A stretch of 64,000 nucleotides of DNA from an uncultured Christensenella sp. (GCA_910585595.1 CAJUET010000007.1:19965-83964), one strand, 5' to 3'; counted from the first letter of the stretch, positions 9,054 to 17,830 are shown. Program-made: numbers and translations. Notes: generated by a model from the sequence alone, not told the origin.

Positions 9054-9884
9054 TCACAAAAGAGCGAACGCTTTCAAAAGTTCGTCGGAAGCATAGAATT
9101 CGGGCAAGCCCAAAATTCGTTCCGTTCCGTCCGAATGAAAATCCGAACCGCCCGTCACGAGCAGTTTTTTCTCCTTTGCATACGCCGCAAAGTATGCCGA
9201 TTCTTTGTCAGTATGCGTCGGATGGCAGCATTCTATGCCGTCGAGCCCCGCTTTGAGTAGCCCGTCTATAAAACTTATCCGCTCTGCTCCGCTTGATCTT
9301 ATTTGCACGGGGTGCGCAAGTACGGCGATCCCGCCGAGGGCGTGAACGGTTTCGATCGCATCGCGGGGAGTCGGTCTGAACAGGTCGGAATAGCACGGTT
9401 TGCCGAATGAAAAATAATTGCGGTATACCCACATCTTTTCGCGCCCGATGCGGCTTGCAAACGCGTCTACGACGTGCATGGTGTGAAGGGGCGTATTCTT
9501 TTGCAGACGTCTTTTTTCCACTTCCGCCATCGAAAGATTGATACCGAGCGCTTTGTTCGCCTTCTTTCTCCCGTCGTCCGCCCGCAGAAACGCGCCCTCC
9601 TCCCGCTCCTTTAAAAACGCACGGTAACGGGAATCTTTGCGGCAGCCGTAACCGAGAACATGCACTTTCCCGAATTCGTTATAGGAAGAAATTTCCATGC
9701 CGCGCACGAATAAAAGCCCCTCGTTCCGCGCGGCGGTTTCGGCACGCTCCGCGCCCTCCATATTGTCGTGGTCGGTCACGGAAAAGAGCGCGACCCCCGT
9801 CTCTTTTACGCGGCGGGCAAGCTCTTCGGGAGAATACGCCCCGTCCGAAAAGATCGTGTGCATATGCAGATCGGCGCGTATCAT
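9054..9884 (-). CDS. PHP-domain metal-dependent phosphoesterase
   Basis: The 276-residue protein belongs to the PHP superfamily of the TrpH/RNase AM type. It opens with DLHMHTIFSDGAYSPEEL, where His-x-His coordinates metal, followed by TDHDN, the RGMEISSY motif, ALGGIAVLAHP near residue 185 and GGSDFHSD near 255. Known relatives hydrolyse 3',5'-nucleoside bisphosphates or trim RNA 5' ends; the substrate here is inferred only. The ATG overlaps the recF stop as ATGA, so it is co-transcribed with recF. Confidence 0.88.
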   Translation of the reverse strand: MIRADLHMHTIFSDGAYSPEELARRVKETGVALFSVTDHDNMEGAERAETAARNEGLLFVRGMEISSYNEFGKVHVLGYGCRKDSRYRAFLKEREEGAFLRADDGRKKANKALGINLSMAEVEKRRLQKNTPLHTMHVVDAFASRIGREKMWVYRNYFSFGKPCYSDLFRPTPRDAIETVHALGGIAVLAHPVQIRSSGAERISFIDGLLKAGLDGIECCHPTHTDKESAYFAAYAKEKKLLVTGGSDFHSDGTERILGLPEFYASDELLKAFALL

Positions 9885-10966
9885 TTAACGATTTTACCCC
9901 CGTGAATTTTGATTTTCGTGCTCTCCTCACCGTATAAAACGCGCTCGGCGTGCGTGCAGGTAAGAATACATTGCAGTCCGCGCGTACGCTCGACGAGTTT
10001 CTTTCTGCGCGGAAGGTCGAGCTCGCTCATCACGTCGTCGAGGATAAGGACGGGCGGTTCCCCCGTCAGCTTCCCGAAAATTTTCGCCTCGGCAAGTTTC
10101 AGACTCAAAGCCGCCGTGCGCGTCTGCCCCTGCGAGGCGTATCCGCGCGCGTCCGCCCCGTCGATCGTAATTTTAATATCGTCCCGGTGCGGTCCCACCG
10201 TCGTATAACCGAGGCGGATATCCCTCTCGTAAGAGTTCGCCATCTCCCTCGCAAGTTTTTTTGCGATCTCCTCTTCCTCTTCGGGATAATTTCCGTCCGC
10301 GCCGACGAAAAGCGTTTCGCCGTTGTCCGTCAGATAGGCATGCGCCTCGGCGGCAAACGGAGAGAGCTCTTTAATAAACTCCCGACGCGCCCGAACGATT
10401 CTCGCCGCGTAAACGGCGAGTTGTTCGTCCCATACGGGAAGTGTGGACAGCACCGTTTCGATATCCTTCGATTTTAAGAGGTTGTTCCGCTGATCGAGAA
10501 TTTTGGAATACCGCAAGAGAGCCGAGCCGTACGAAGGCGACGTCTGCGAAATGGATAAATTAAGAAATCTTCTCCTCTCGTCGGGACCGTCCTGCACCAA
10601 ACGCAATTCCCCGGGAGAGAAAAATACGCTCCTCATGTGCCCCAAAAAATCGACGAAGCGGTTGACCTTGTTCCCGTTGACGAAGAGAGCGCGCCCGTTC
10701 TCGGAAATTTCCGCTTCGAGTTTGACGGTGCCCGAGCGCGTCTCCGTCTCGGCGGCAAGGTATGCCTTTTCTCCTCCGAAGCGAACGAGCTGTTTTTCGT
10801 GGCGGATGCGAAGGGGCGAACCCGTGCAGAGGTAGAACACCGCTTCGGCGCAATTCGTCTTGCCCTGCGCGTTTCTGCCCGAAAGCACGTTGAGCCCTTC
10901 CGAAAAGAAAAAGGTCTCCGCTTCGTAATTTCTGAAATTTTGAAGAGTTAATTTTTTTATAACCAT
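9881..10966 (-). CDS. recF: DNA replication/repair protein RecF
   Basis: RecF is an SMC-like ATPase that helps load RecA at gapped DNA. The 361-residue protein begins with the family signature LTLQNFRNYE, has Walker A GRNAQGKTN (residues 30-38), the ABC-type signature region YASQGQTRTAALSLKLAE, and Walker B PPVLILDDVMSELD. The length is normal. It is divergent from dnaA rather than downstream of dnaA-dnaN, which is unusual, and is followed with ATGA overlap by the PHP gene. Confidence 0.96.
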   Translation of the reverse strand: MVIKKLTLQNFRNYEAETFFFSEGLNVLSGRNAQGKTNCAEAVFYLCTGSPLRIRHEKQLVRFGGEKAYLAAETETRSGTVKLEAEISENGRALFVNGNKVNRFVDFLGHMRSVFFSPGELRLVQDGPDERRRFLNLSISQTSPSYGSALLRYSKILDQRNNLLKSKDIETVLSTLPVWDEQLAVYAARIVRARREFIKELSPFAAEAHAYLTDNGETLFVGADGNYPEEEEEIAKKLAREMANSYERDIRLGYTTVGPHRDDIKITIDGADARGYASQGQTRTAALSLKLAEAKIFGKLTGEPPVLILDDVMSELDLPRRKKLVERTRGLQCILTCTHAERVLYGEESTKIKIHGGKIVK

Positions 10967-10994
10967 TTTTACGTTGAAATACGAAGAAAAACGC

Positions 10995-11023
10995 TTTTCA
11001 TTTCTCCGAACTTTTGTTATAAT
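10995..11023 (+). promoter_or_regulatory. dnaA promoter in the recF-dnaA divergent region
   Basis: The plus strand reads TTTTCA, a 17-base spacer and a perfect TATAAT, about 55 bases upstream of dnaA. On the other strand a second TATAAT sits at 11034-11039, about 70 bases ahead of recF, but its -35 match is poor. The 113-base divergent region shows no cluster of DnaA boxes (TTATCCACA-like), so I do not call an origin here. Confidence 0.65.
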
Positions 11024-11079
11024 AGATAGACTTATTATAACAGTTATCGGCGAAAAATAAAAGCGTTTGCGAGGTCAAA

Positions 11080-12429
11080 ATGGAAGAAAAAGCGCAGTAC
11101 GGCACGCTGTGGAACCAAATCCGCGAAGCGGCAAAAAAAATCGTCAATCCCATATCTTTCAATACCTTCGTGGAGAATTTGACTCCCGTCGACATCGTCA
11201 ACCGCAAAATCGTATTGAAGGCGGAAACGGAGCTCACGGCAAAGGTCATTACAGGCACGCTCGCAGACCTTATCCGAAAATCGGTCGTCTCCGCAGACGT
11301 CGGGCTAGTCGATTTTATAGTCGTGGTGGACGGAAGTTCTACTTATACGCTCGACGAAATGCCCGACGCCTACGAGGAAACCCCCGTTCTTCTCGACCAC
11401 CGCTACACCTTTGAATCCTTCGTCGAGGGCACCTCGAACAAATTCGTATACGCGGCTGCCAAGTCGGTTGCGGACGCCCCCGGCGAAAATTTCAATCCTC
11501 TTTATATCTACGGCGGCACGGGGCTCGGCAAGACGCACCTGATGCAGGCTATCGCCAATGAAATCGCCGCCAAAAGACCGCAGCTCAAAGTGCTCTATAC
11601 GACGAGCGAAAATTTTTTGAATGAATACGTCGACAGTATGTACCGCAAGAAGGGCGCGGGACGGGAAGCGGACATCCGTTTCAGAAACCGCTACCGCAAC
11701 GTAGACGTTCTGCTCATTGACGATATTCAGTTCTGGGCGGGAAAAACGGGCGTACAGGAAGCCTTTTTCCATGCGTTCAACGAATTGTACGCCATGCACA
11801 AGCAAATCGTCATCTCGTCCGACTGCCCCGCAAAGGAATTGACGGAGCTCGAAGAACGGCTCAGAACACGCTTCGAACAGGGTCTGATCGCCGACATTCA
11901 GCCGCCCGACATCGAAACGAAGATCGCCATTTTAAAACGCAAGGCTTACGAAAAGCGGACGATCGTGCCCGACGACGTTCTCTCCTATCTGGCGAAAAAT
12001 TCAGACAACAACGTAAGAACGCTCGAAGGGAGACTTAACTCGGTCATCTTTGCAAGCAAGCTGCACGAAGAACCCATAACCTTATCGCTCGTCTCTCTCG
12101 CCTTGCAGGAATCCATCAACAATGCGCCCCAACAGGAGGAAGTCACTTCCGATTCTATTCAGCGCGCGGTATGCAACTATTACTCGATCACAAAAGCCGA
12201 CCTGCTCGGCAAAAATAAGCGGCAGGAGCTTGTTCGGGCAAGACAGATCTGCACCTATCTTATGTGCGATATGCTCTCTCTTCCCCTCGTGACCGTGGGA
12301 AAGGAGATGGGCGGCAGAGACCACGCTACCGTTATTTATTCCCGCGAGAAGATCACCGAGCTTATGCGGGTCAACGATACGATCCGCAAGGAAGTCAACG
12401 ATATTAAGTCGTCGATATTAAAACAGTAA
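11080..12429 (+). CDS. dnaA: Chromosomal replication initiator DnaA
   Basis: DnaA binds the origin and melts it, using ATP. The 449-residue protein has the standard four domains: an N-terminal helicase-interaction domain (1-80), a short linker, the AAA+ domain with Walker A GGTGLGKT (145-152) and Walker B VLLIDDIQF, and a C-terminal HTH domain with the DnaA signature GGRDHATVIYSREKI near residue 410. Its own promoter and GAGG ribosome site precede the ATG. The neighbours are odd: recF diverges from it, mnmG follows, and dnaN is absent. Confidence 0.98.
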   Translation: MEEKAQYGTLWNQIREAAKKIVNPISFNTFVENLTPVDIVNRKIVLKAETELTAKVITGTLADLIRKSVVSADVGLVDFIVVVDGSSTYTLDEMPDAYEETPVLLDHRYTFESFVEGTSNKFVYAAAKSVADAPGENFNPLYIYGGTGLGKTHLMQAIANEIAAKRPQLKVLYTTSENFLNEYVDSMYRKKGAGREADIRFRNRYRNVDVLLIDDIQFWAGKTGVQEAFFHAFNELYAMHKQIVISSDCPAKELTELEERLRTRFEQGLIADIQPPDIETKIAILKRKAYEKRTIVPDDVLSYLAKNSDNNVRTLEGRLNSVIFASKLHEEPITLSLVSLALQESINNAPQQEEVTSDSIQRAVCNYYSITKADLLGKNKRQELVRARQICTYLMCDMLSLPLVTVGKEMGGRDHATVIYSREKITELMRVNDTIRKEVNDIKSSILKQ

Positions 12430-12437
12430 ATTTGAAA

Positions 12438-12460
12438 GCGCCGCGCCCTACGCGCGGCGC
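12438..12460 (+). other. GC-rich hairpin between dnaA and mnmG
   Basis: A perfect 9-bp stem (GCGCCGCGC and its complement) with a 5-base loop lies in the 48-base gap. It is followed by AATTATTAAGG rather than a T-run, so it is more likely a partial attenuator or an RNA-stability element than a full terminator. Confidence 0.5.
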
Positions 12461-12477
12461 AATTATTAAGGGATATT

Positions 12478-14337
12478 ATGAACACGTTCTCGGAAGGAAC
12501 ATACGATGCAATTGTCATCGGCGCAGGGCACGCGGGCTGCGAAGCGGCGCTCGCGCTCGCCCGCACGGGTCAGAATACCGTCATGCTCACGCTCAATCCG
12601 GATTCGATCGCCTTTATGCCCTGCAACCCCTCCGTCGGAGGCACGGCAAAGGGGCATTTGGTGCGTGAAATCGACGCGCTCGGCGGCGAAATGGGTTTGA
12701 ACGCAGACAGAGCCACACTTCAAATACGAATGCTCAACCGCGGCAAGGGCGCGGCGGTGCAGTCGCTGCGGGCGCAGACGGATAAGAACCTTTACCACCG
12801 CGAAATGAAAAAGGTTTTGGAACATACCGAAAACCTAAGGATCGTTCAGGGCGAAGCGGCGGAAATTTTAACGGAAAACGACAAAGTCACGGGAGTGAAA
12901 ACGACCTACGGCGGCGTATTCGCCTGCCGCGCGGTCGTGATCGCAACGGGAGTATATTTGAACGCCCGCACGGTTACGGGCGAAATCGTAAAAAACAGCG
13001 GCCCCAACGGCTTTGAACGGGCGACCGCGCTTACGCAAAATTTGAACGAACTTGGCTATCGCGTGCGCCGCTTTAAAACGGGCACGCCCGCCCGCCTCGA
13101 CGGCAGAACGATCGATTACTCCGCACTCTCCGTTCAGAGCGGCGAAGAGGTCTACCCCTTCTCCTTCCTGAACGACGGCGTGCCGCAAAATCAGACGCCT
13201 TGCTATCTTACCTATACCAATCAAAAAACGCACGAGGTCATTTTGAATAACCTTGACCGCGCCCCTATGTACAACGGCGAAATTTCCTCGACTGGTCCCA
13301 GATACTGTCCTTCGATCGAAACCAAGGTCGTGCGCTTTTCGGAAAAAGACCGCCACCAGCTCTTTTTGGAACCCGAAGGGGCGGATACGACGGAAGTATA
13401 TGTGCAAGGGCTTTCAACCTCTCTGCCCCACGATCTGCAAAAAGAAATGTACCGCACCGTCAAGGGGCTCGAACACGCGGAAATCGTGCGCTACGCTTAC
13501 GCGATCGAGTATGACTGCATCGACACGCTCGACCTCTATCCCACTCTCGAATTCAAGAAGATCGAGGGACTTTATACGGCGGGACAGATCAACGGCACGA
13601 GCGGCTACGAGGAGGCGGCGGCGCAGGGTCTGATCGCAGGCTTGAACGCCTCACTCAAATTACGCGAAAAAGCCCCTCTCGTGCTCGGACGGAGCGAAGC
13701 GTATATAGGGGTCCTGATCGACGACCTTGTAACAAAAGGCACCGACGAGCCCTACCGCATGATGACCTCGCGCGCGGAATACCGATTGTTTTTAAGACAG
13801 GATAACGCCGATTTGCGCTTGACGCAAATCGGCTACGACGCGGGGCTCGTGAGCGAAGAACGCTATCGGAAATTCCGCGAAAGAAAAGTTCTGCGCGAAA
13901 ATGCGATCGCAACGCTTTGTTCCCGCGCGGAGCAAAGCGCGGCAAACGAGCTCTGTGCGGAACAGGGTTCTGCGCCCCTGACAAGCGGCGTGACTTATGC
14001 GGATCTGATCAAAAGAGGGATCCCCCTTTCGGCGATCAGACAAAAGTTTCATGTTTTGGCAGAACTTCCGCAGGACGTTTTGGATAGCGCGGAAACGGAA
14101 ATTCGCTACGAAGGATATTTAAAGAACAGCGAAAAACAGATCGAAAAGGCAAAGAAGTCCGAAGAAAAAACACTCCCCGCCGATTTGGATTATTCCAAAA
14201 TCGAAGGATTGCGTTTGGAAGCACGCGAAAAGTTGCAGCGCGTGCGCCCTTTGAACCTGGGACAGGCGGAACGCATTTCGGGCGTCAACCCCGCCGATAT
14301 TGCCGTTTTGACCGTATATTTAAGTCTGAAAAAATAG
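12478..14337 (+). CDS. mnmG: tRNA uridine-5-carboxymethylaminomethyl synthesis enzyme MnmG (GidA)
   Basis: With MnmE, MnmG installs the 5-carboxymethylaminomethyl group on wobble uridine 34 of several tRNAs, using FAD and NADH. The 619-residue protein has the FAD motif GAGHAGCEAALALAR (residues 16-30), the signature CNPSVGGTAKGHLVREIDALGG, the TGTPARLDGR motif near residue 200, the GTSGYEEAAAQGLIAG signature near residue 370, and the C-terminal MnmE-binding domain ending in SGVNPADIAVL. The length is normal. No mnmE is in this window. GGGATATT precedes the ATG. Confidence 0.98.
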   Translation: MNTFSEGTYDAIVIGAGHAGCEAALALARTGQNTVMLTLNPDSIAFMPCNPSVGGTAKGHLVREIDALGGEMGLNADRATLQIRMLNRGKGAAVQSLRAQTDKNLYHREMKKVLEHTENLRIVQGEAAEILTENDKVTGVKTTYGGVFACRAVVIATGVYLNARTVTGEIVKNSGPNGFERATALTQNLNELGYRVRRFKTGTPARLDGRTIDYSALSVQSGEEVYPFSFLNDGVPQNQTPCYLTYTNQKTHEVILNNLDRAPMYNGEISSTGPRYCPSIETKVVRFSEKDRHQLFLEPEGADTTEVYVQGLSTSLPHDLQKEMYRTVKGLEHAEIVRYAYAIEYDCIDTLDLYPTLEFKKIEGLYTAGQINGTSGYEEAAAQGLIAGLNASLKLREKAPLVLGRSEAYIGVLIDDLVTKGTDEPYRMMTSRAEYRLFLRQDNADLRLTQIGYDAGLVSEERYRKFRERKVLRENAIATLCSRAEQSAANELCAEQGSAPLTSGVTYADLIKRGIPLSAIRQKFHVLAELPQDVLDSAETEIRYEGYLKNSEKQIEKAKKSEEKTLPADLDYSKIEGLRLEAREKLQRVRPLNLGQAERISGVNPADIAVLTVYLSLKK

Positions 14338-14450
14338 CAACGCTCCGCATTCATTCCCTATTCATTACCTGTCGTCTTGGAGTTTATAATACATATATAT
14401 TTTCCCGTCTTTCATTGCAGGAAAGCGGTAAACGTTGAACCCGATAAACA

Positions 14451-14484
14451 ATACCGCCCGCAGACAGATGTCTGCGGGCGGTAT
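14451..14484. terminator. Bidirectional hairpin between convergent mnmG and yfbR-like genes
   Basis: A perfect 16-bp stem (arm ATACCGCCCGCAGACA) with a 2-base loop. T-richness follows on both sides but neither side has a strong uninterrupted T-run. Its place between two convergent genes supports termination in both directions. Confidence 0.7.
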
Positions 14485-14498
14485 GTTGTCTTGCCTTT

Positions 14499-15080
14499 TT
14501 AAATTCCTTCAAGTTCGTCCAAAGTCAAATAAAACGCGGGAACAAAGTGCTCCATAAAGTAATCGACCGAACGCATTTTAAGCGCAAACAGTGCCTCTTT
14601 GATCGTCTTTTCCGCCTTCATGAATTCGTTGTTTCCCGAACGGATTTCTTCCAGACATTTCAAATAAGCCGAAAGTTTGTCCGCCGCCTTCATGAACTTA
14701 TATTCCGCGCAATTCTTATCCGCCGCAAGATAGGGTGAAATTTCCATTTTCAGCTCTTCGGGCAAAGTCGCTGAAAGCTTGCCGACGGCAAGGTCTTCCA
14801 GCTTTTCGTACTCTCCGTGAATACTGCTGTTAAAGTACTTGATGGGAGTCGGCATATCTCCCGTCATCACCTCGCTTGCCTCGTGATAGACGGCAAAAAG
14901 CACCGCCCTCTCCGCATTCACTCTCCCGCCGAATACTGCGTTCTCGATACAGCAAAGTCCGTGCGTGAGCATGGCGACCGACTGCGAATGCTCCATGATA
15001 TTTTCTTCCCGCGTGGAACGCATCAGCTGCCAGCGCTTGATAAATTTCATTCTGTCCATGTAAGCGTAAAACTTTTCCAT
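14499..15080 (-). CDS. YfbR-like HD-superfamily 5'-deoxynucleotidase
   Basis: The 193-residue protein matches YfbR, which dephosphorylates deoxynucleoside 5'-monophosphates. Visible family features are RMKFIKRWQLMRS near the N-terminus, EHSQSVAMLTHGL, and EVMTGDMPTPIKYFN. The metal site differs at one point: the family His-Asp reads His66-Glu67 (YHEASE). The start is the ATG before EKFYAYMDR, with GAGGTC upstream; the frame extends 31 codons further but without a ribosome site. It is monocistronic and divergent from the thiamine transporter. Function is inferred, with the Glu substitution as a caution. Confidence 0.85.
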   Translation of the reverse strand: MEKFYAYMDRMKFIKRWQLMRSTREENIMEHSQSVAMLTHGLCCIENAVFGGRVNAERAVLFAVYHEASEVMTGDMPTPIKYFNSSIHGEYEKLEDLAVGKLSATLPEELKMEISPYLAADKNCAEYKFMKAADKLSAYLKCLEEIRSGNNEFMKAEKTIKEALFALKMRSVDYFMEHFVPAFYLTLDELEGI

Positions 15081-15127
15081 AAATTGACCTCGGCGTCTAT
15101 TATAATACAAAACTTCATAAAAATCAA

Positions 15128-15156
15128 TTGACTTTTCGCGCTCAAACGAATATAAT
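15128..15156 (+). promoter_or_regulatory. Promoter of the TPP riboswitch-thiT transcript
   Basis: TTGACT, a 17-base spacer and a perfect TATAAT lie directly ahead of the riboswitch. The predicted start near 15163 puts the whole aptamer in the leader. Confidence 0.9.
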
Positions 15157-15175
15157 CTTTTTAACAACTGCATTA

Positions 15176-15246
15176 TCCGTCGTGGGTGCTGTAAAAGGCT
15201 GAGATGATACCACTTGAATCGGACAGGGCAATACCTGAACGAAAGT
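15176..15246 (+). ncRNA. TPP riboswitch (THI element) aptamer
   Basis: The conserved core is present in order: GGGTGC, GGCTGAGATGATACCAC, TTGAATC and a short CAGG/CCTG arm followed by GAACGAAAG. The GTGG and CCAC segments pair as P2. Thiamine pyrophosphate binding should favour the terminator just downstream and switch off thiT. The context with a thiamine transporter agrees fully. Ends of the aptamer are approximate. Confidence 0.93.
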
Positions 15247-15268
15247 ACGAGATTTCAAGAGAATTCTG

Positions 15269-15298
15269 CCCGCGCATATTTTGCGCGGGTTTTATTTT
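15269..15298 (+). terminator. Riboswitch expression-platform terminator
   Basis: An 8-bp stem CCCGCGCA/TGCGCGGG with a 5-base loop is followed by TTTTATTTT. It lies between the TPP aptamer and the thiT start, as expected for transcription attenuation. Confidence 0.88.
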
Positions 15299-15342
15299 AC
15301 TTCGCAGACGGGATAACGCAAAAATTTTTTCGGAGGTTTTTT

Positions 15343-16173
15343 ATGTTACTCTCTTCCCTGCTTGAAGCAAGCGCAAAAACAACGAACATCGTAAAATGGG
15401 TGTCCCTCGGCACGGCGTTTCTTCTCCTCGCCGTCATTGCGATCATCTGTTTCAGCGTAAAAAAACGCACTTACGACGCGAAGCACATTGCCGCCGCAGG
15501 CATTGCAATCGGTCTTTCTTTCGCGCTCTCCTATGCAAAGATTTCCCCCCTGCCCTACGGCGGATCGATCACGCTTGCAAGCTTCGTGCCCGTACTAATC
15601 TACGCCTATGTCTACGGAATCGTCGACGGGCTGCTCGCAGGTACGATCTTCGGACTTCTGAACTTTGTATCGAGTCCCTACATCTTAACACCGTTTACCT
15701 TTATTCTCGACTATCTCTTGGCGTTCGCCTCGATCGGAATCATGGGCGTAGCCAAAAAGCTTACCAAAAAACAGACCTTTAACGTGGTGATCGGAACTGT
15801 TTTAGTATTCTTTACGCGCTTTCTCTTCCACTTGATTTCGGGGATCATCTACTTTATCGACGACTCCGTATGGGTCGATCTTCCGGATTGGGCAATGGCG
15901 AACGCATTTGTATATTCACTCATCTATCAGCTCGTTTATATCCCCGCAGACTGCGCGATCGCCGCAATCGTCATGTATATTCTTGCAAAGACGAAAGTGC
16001 TCGAAAATCTTGTCAAAATCATTGCGCCGCGGACAAAATCCGCCGCGGTATCCGAGGAATCCGCAGAACTTGCCGTTGCAAACGATACGCAATCTGCCGA
16101 TTCGCCGACCTTGTCCGAATCAGCCGCGGAATACAAGGAACATAACGATCCTTCCGATAACAAGGAAGAATAA
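15343..16173 (+). CDS. thiT: ECF transporter S component for thiamine, ThiT family
   Basis: ThiT is the membrane substrate-binding subunit that pairs with the shared ECF module (EcfA, EcfA', EcfT) to import thiamine. The 276-residue protein has about six membrane segments and the ThiT-like stretch PLPYGGSITLASFVPVLIYA. Family members are usually about 190-200 residues; this one has an extra N-terminal segment (about 1-45) and an acidic hydrophilic tail from about residue 230. The start is the ATG after CGGAGG. The frame is open back into the aptamer, but that part is leader. No ECF module is nearby. The riboswitch makes the thiamine assignment strong. Confidence 0.92.
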   Translation: MLLSSLLEASAKTTNIVKWVSLGTAFLLLAVIAIICFSVKKRTYDAKHIAAAGIAIGLSFALSYAKISPLPYGGSITLASFVPVLIYAYVYGIVDGLLAGTIFGLLNFVSSPYILTPFTFILDYLLAFASIGIMGVAKKLTKKQTFNVVIGTVLVFFTRFLFHLISGIIYFIDDSVWVDLPDWAMANAFVYSLIYQLVYIPADCAIAAIVMYILAKTKVLENLVKIIAPRTKSAAVSEESAELAVANDTQSADSPTLSESAAEYKEHNDPSDNKEE

Positions 16174-16185
16174 ATGCGTAAGCAA

Positions 16186-16211
16186 AAAAGCGCGGCTGTT
16201 GCCGCGCTTTT
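16186..16211. terminator. Bidirectional terminator between thiT and the rhomboid gene
   Basis: An 11-bp stem AAAAGCGCGGC/GCCGCGCTTTT with a TGTT loop and flanking A and T runs on both strands. It serves convergent transcripts. Confidence 0.9.
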
Positions 16212-16215
16212 CCTT

Positions 16216-16992
16216 TCAATTTTTTTCGTTATCCGACTCTTCCGTTTCGGCGGCTTCCCCTTCCGGTTTGATTTCGGGTACCGATTTTTTCTTCTTCAAA
16301 AGATAAAAAGGCAGTACGGTCGCCGTCCCGAATGCCAAGCCCAAAACCATCGCAATGTTGTGACAGAGCGTCGTCCAACCCAGATTTACCACATAAGTCG
16401 TTAAAACGCCGTAAATTGCCGATGCGATTATCGTCGGCAAACCGATTTTCTTAAAACTCTTAATATCGAAGAACAGCGCGGCAAGCGAAACGCCGATCAA
16501 ACCGAACACTCCTCCGGAACATCCCAAACTGATATTACCTTTTATTTCTTCCGCCTTACCCGGTGCGATCGCAGCAAACAGCGGATCGGTAATAAAGCTC
16601 TCTATAAAAGCGATCGCGAAAAATAAAATGTAAGTCAACCACCAACCGAAACGCTTTTCCGTATAGTTGCCGATAAAATACAATCCGACTAAATTGGCAA
16701 TCAAATGCAATACTCCGCCGTGCAGGAATGTCATCGTAAAGTGCCTGTAAACTTCCGTTCTGCCCGTTGCGCCCAATGCCATATAATTCGATAACAACCC
16801 GCCGCAACTGCCGAAAATATAATTTACGGCGGAAGGATTCTCGCTGTTCCAATGGGTATAGCCCGTATAACCTTTCGGCAACGGCAAATAACAATCTAAA
16901 AGATAGAAAATTACAAGCAGTATCATTAAGATATTCGTCGCCGTAATCAGTTTTTTGAAATTAAATTTTTTCTTTTCCGATTTATTTATCAT
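16216..16992 (-). CDS. Rhomboid-family intramembrane serine protease
   Basis: Rhomboids cleave membrane proteins within the bilayer. The 258-residue protein has about six to seven membrane segments, the HGGVLHLIANL motif near residue 91, the catalytic-serine motif GCSGG (Ser159) and a His211 in a later segment (TLCHN), giving the Ser-His dyad. The conserved first residues of the family (WR/xxG) are altered. The C-terminal tail is acidic and hydrophilic. I chose the ATG that overlaps the upstream gene's stop; an open extension of 15 codons exists. The substrate is unknown. Confidence 0.85.
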   Translation of the reverse strand: MINKSEKKKFNFKKLITATNILMILLVIFYLLDCYLPLPKGYTGYTHWNSENPSAVNYIFGSCGGLLSNYMALGATGRTEVYRHFTMTFLHGGVLHLIANLVGLYFIGNYTEKRFGWWLTYILFFAIAFIESFITDPLFAAIAPGKAEEIKGNISLGCSGGVFGLIGVSLAALFFDIKSFKKIGLPTIIASAIYGVLTTYVVNLGWTTLCHNIAMVLGLAFGTATVLPFYLLKKKKSVPEIKPEGEAAETEESDNEKN

Positions 16993-17731
16993 TATTTCCG
17001 TTATTTTGGGCGGGCTCGACGGTTTCCGTCTGTTCAACGCCCTTCTTTTTAATCAGATACGCTTTGATTTTATCATAGGCGAACGTGAACGCAATTTCGA
17101 TTGCCGAGCCGACGATCAGCACAAACCACCACTTCATCGGCGTACCCGGAATAATCGGCTGATCTATATTCATTGATTCGGGAATCTGCAACACGTCATA
17201 AATGAACAGTCCGAAAATCGTATAGGCGCAAATTCCGAGCGGAAGTACATACCAACACTTAAAGGACGGTTCGAACCATTTGCCCAAAATCATTACGACG
17301 CACAGCAAGACGCCCAAGGCATGGTGATTCATTCCCGTTATCGTGGGCGGGAAGAAGAAGGACGGATCCTGATTCAGGAACGTCGGATAGAAAACGGTAG
17401 CCAATCCGCCTAAAAACGAAAAATAAAACAGAAATTGGAACGCTTTCATGTTCCGCTTGCCGAATGCAACGAACAAACCGAGCAAAAGATTAGTCATCCC
17501 GCAATAGGAATTCGGAATAAGCGCACGGATACCCAAGCCCTGGTCGCGCCAAACGGTAATTGCAATACGGTTCAGAATCAAGCTGATCGCGAGCAAGCCG
17601 CCAATACACCTGATGAAGACGTCGCGCGCCTTGTCCGTTTTAAGCGCAAACTTGAAAACTAAAATCGCCGCGGCAAAAATTACCGAAAATAAAACTATGA
17701 AAATAATATGATAGGTTGAATACAGTCCCAT
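16982..17731 (-). CDS. TMEM164/YwaF-like (TIGR02206) integral membrane protein
   Basis: A 249-residue protein with about six to seven membrane segments. The pattern PNSYCGMTNLLLGL, then FYFSFLGGLATVFYP and a histidine pair in GMNHHALGV, resembles the TIGR02206/TMEM164 family, whose bacterial members are uncharacterised (vertebrate TMEM164 is an acyltransferase). The start is the ATG after AGGGAAAAGATT; an in-frame start six codons earlier is less well placed. It shares a promoter with the rhomboid gene, which overlaps its stop. Confidence 0.7.
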   Translation of the reverse strand: MGLYSTYHIIFIVLFSVIFAAAILVFKFALKTDKARDVFIRCIGGLLAISLILNRIAITVWRDQGLGIRALIPNSYCGMTNLLLGLFVAFGKRNMKAFQFLFYFSFLGGLATVFYPTFLNQDPSFFFPPTITGMNHHALGVLLCVVMILGKWFEPSFKCWYVLPLGICAYTIFGLFIYDVLQIPESMNIDQPIIPGTPMKWWFVLIVGSAIEIAFTFAYDKIKAYLIKKKGVEQTETVEPAQNNGNNDK

Positions 17732-17801
17732 AATCTTTTCCCTGAACAAGTACCTCTATACGTCTCTTCCTGTCTGCCTTTTACGATTATTACGTGAGCT
17801 C

Positions 17802-17830
17802 ATTATAACAATATTATTTAGAAAAATCAA
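17802..17830 (-). promoter_or_regulatory. Promoter of the TMEM164-like and rhomboid genes
   Basis: The minus strand reads TTGATT, a 17-base spacer and a perfect TATAAT, about 65 bases ahead of the start codon. Confidence 0.85.

Noticed and set aside
10967..11079. Chromosomal origin beside dnaA
   Set aside because: Only TTATCGG and AT-rich promoter sequence are seen; there is no cluster of DnaA boxes or unwinding repeats here or after dnaA.
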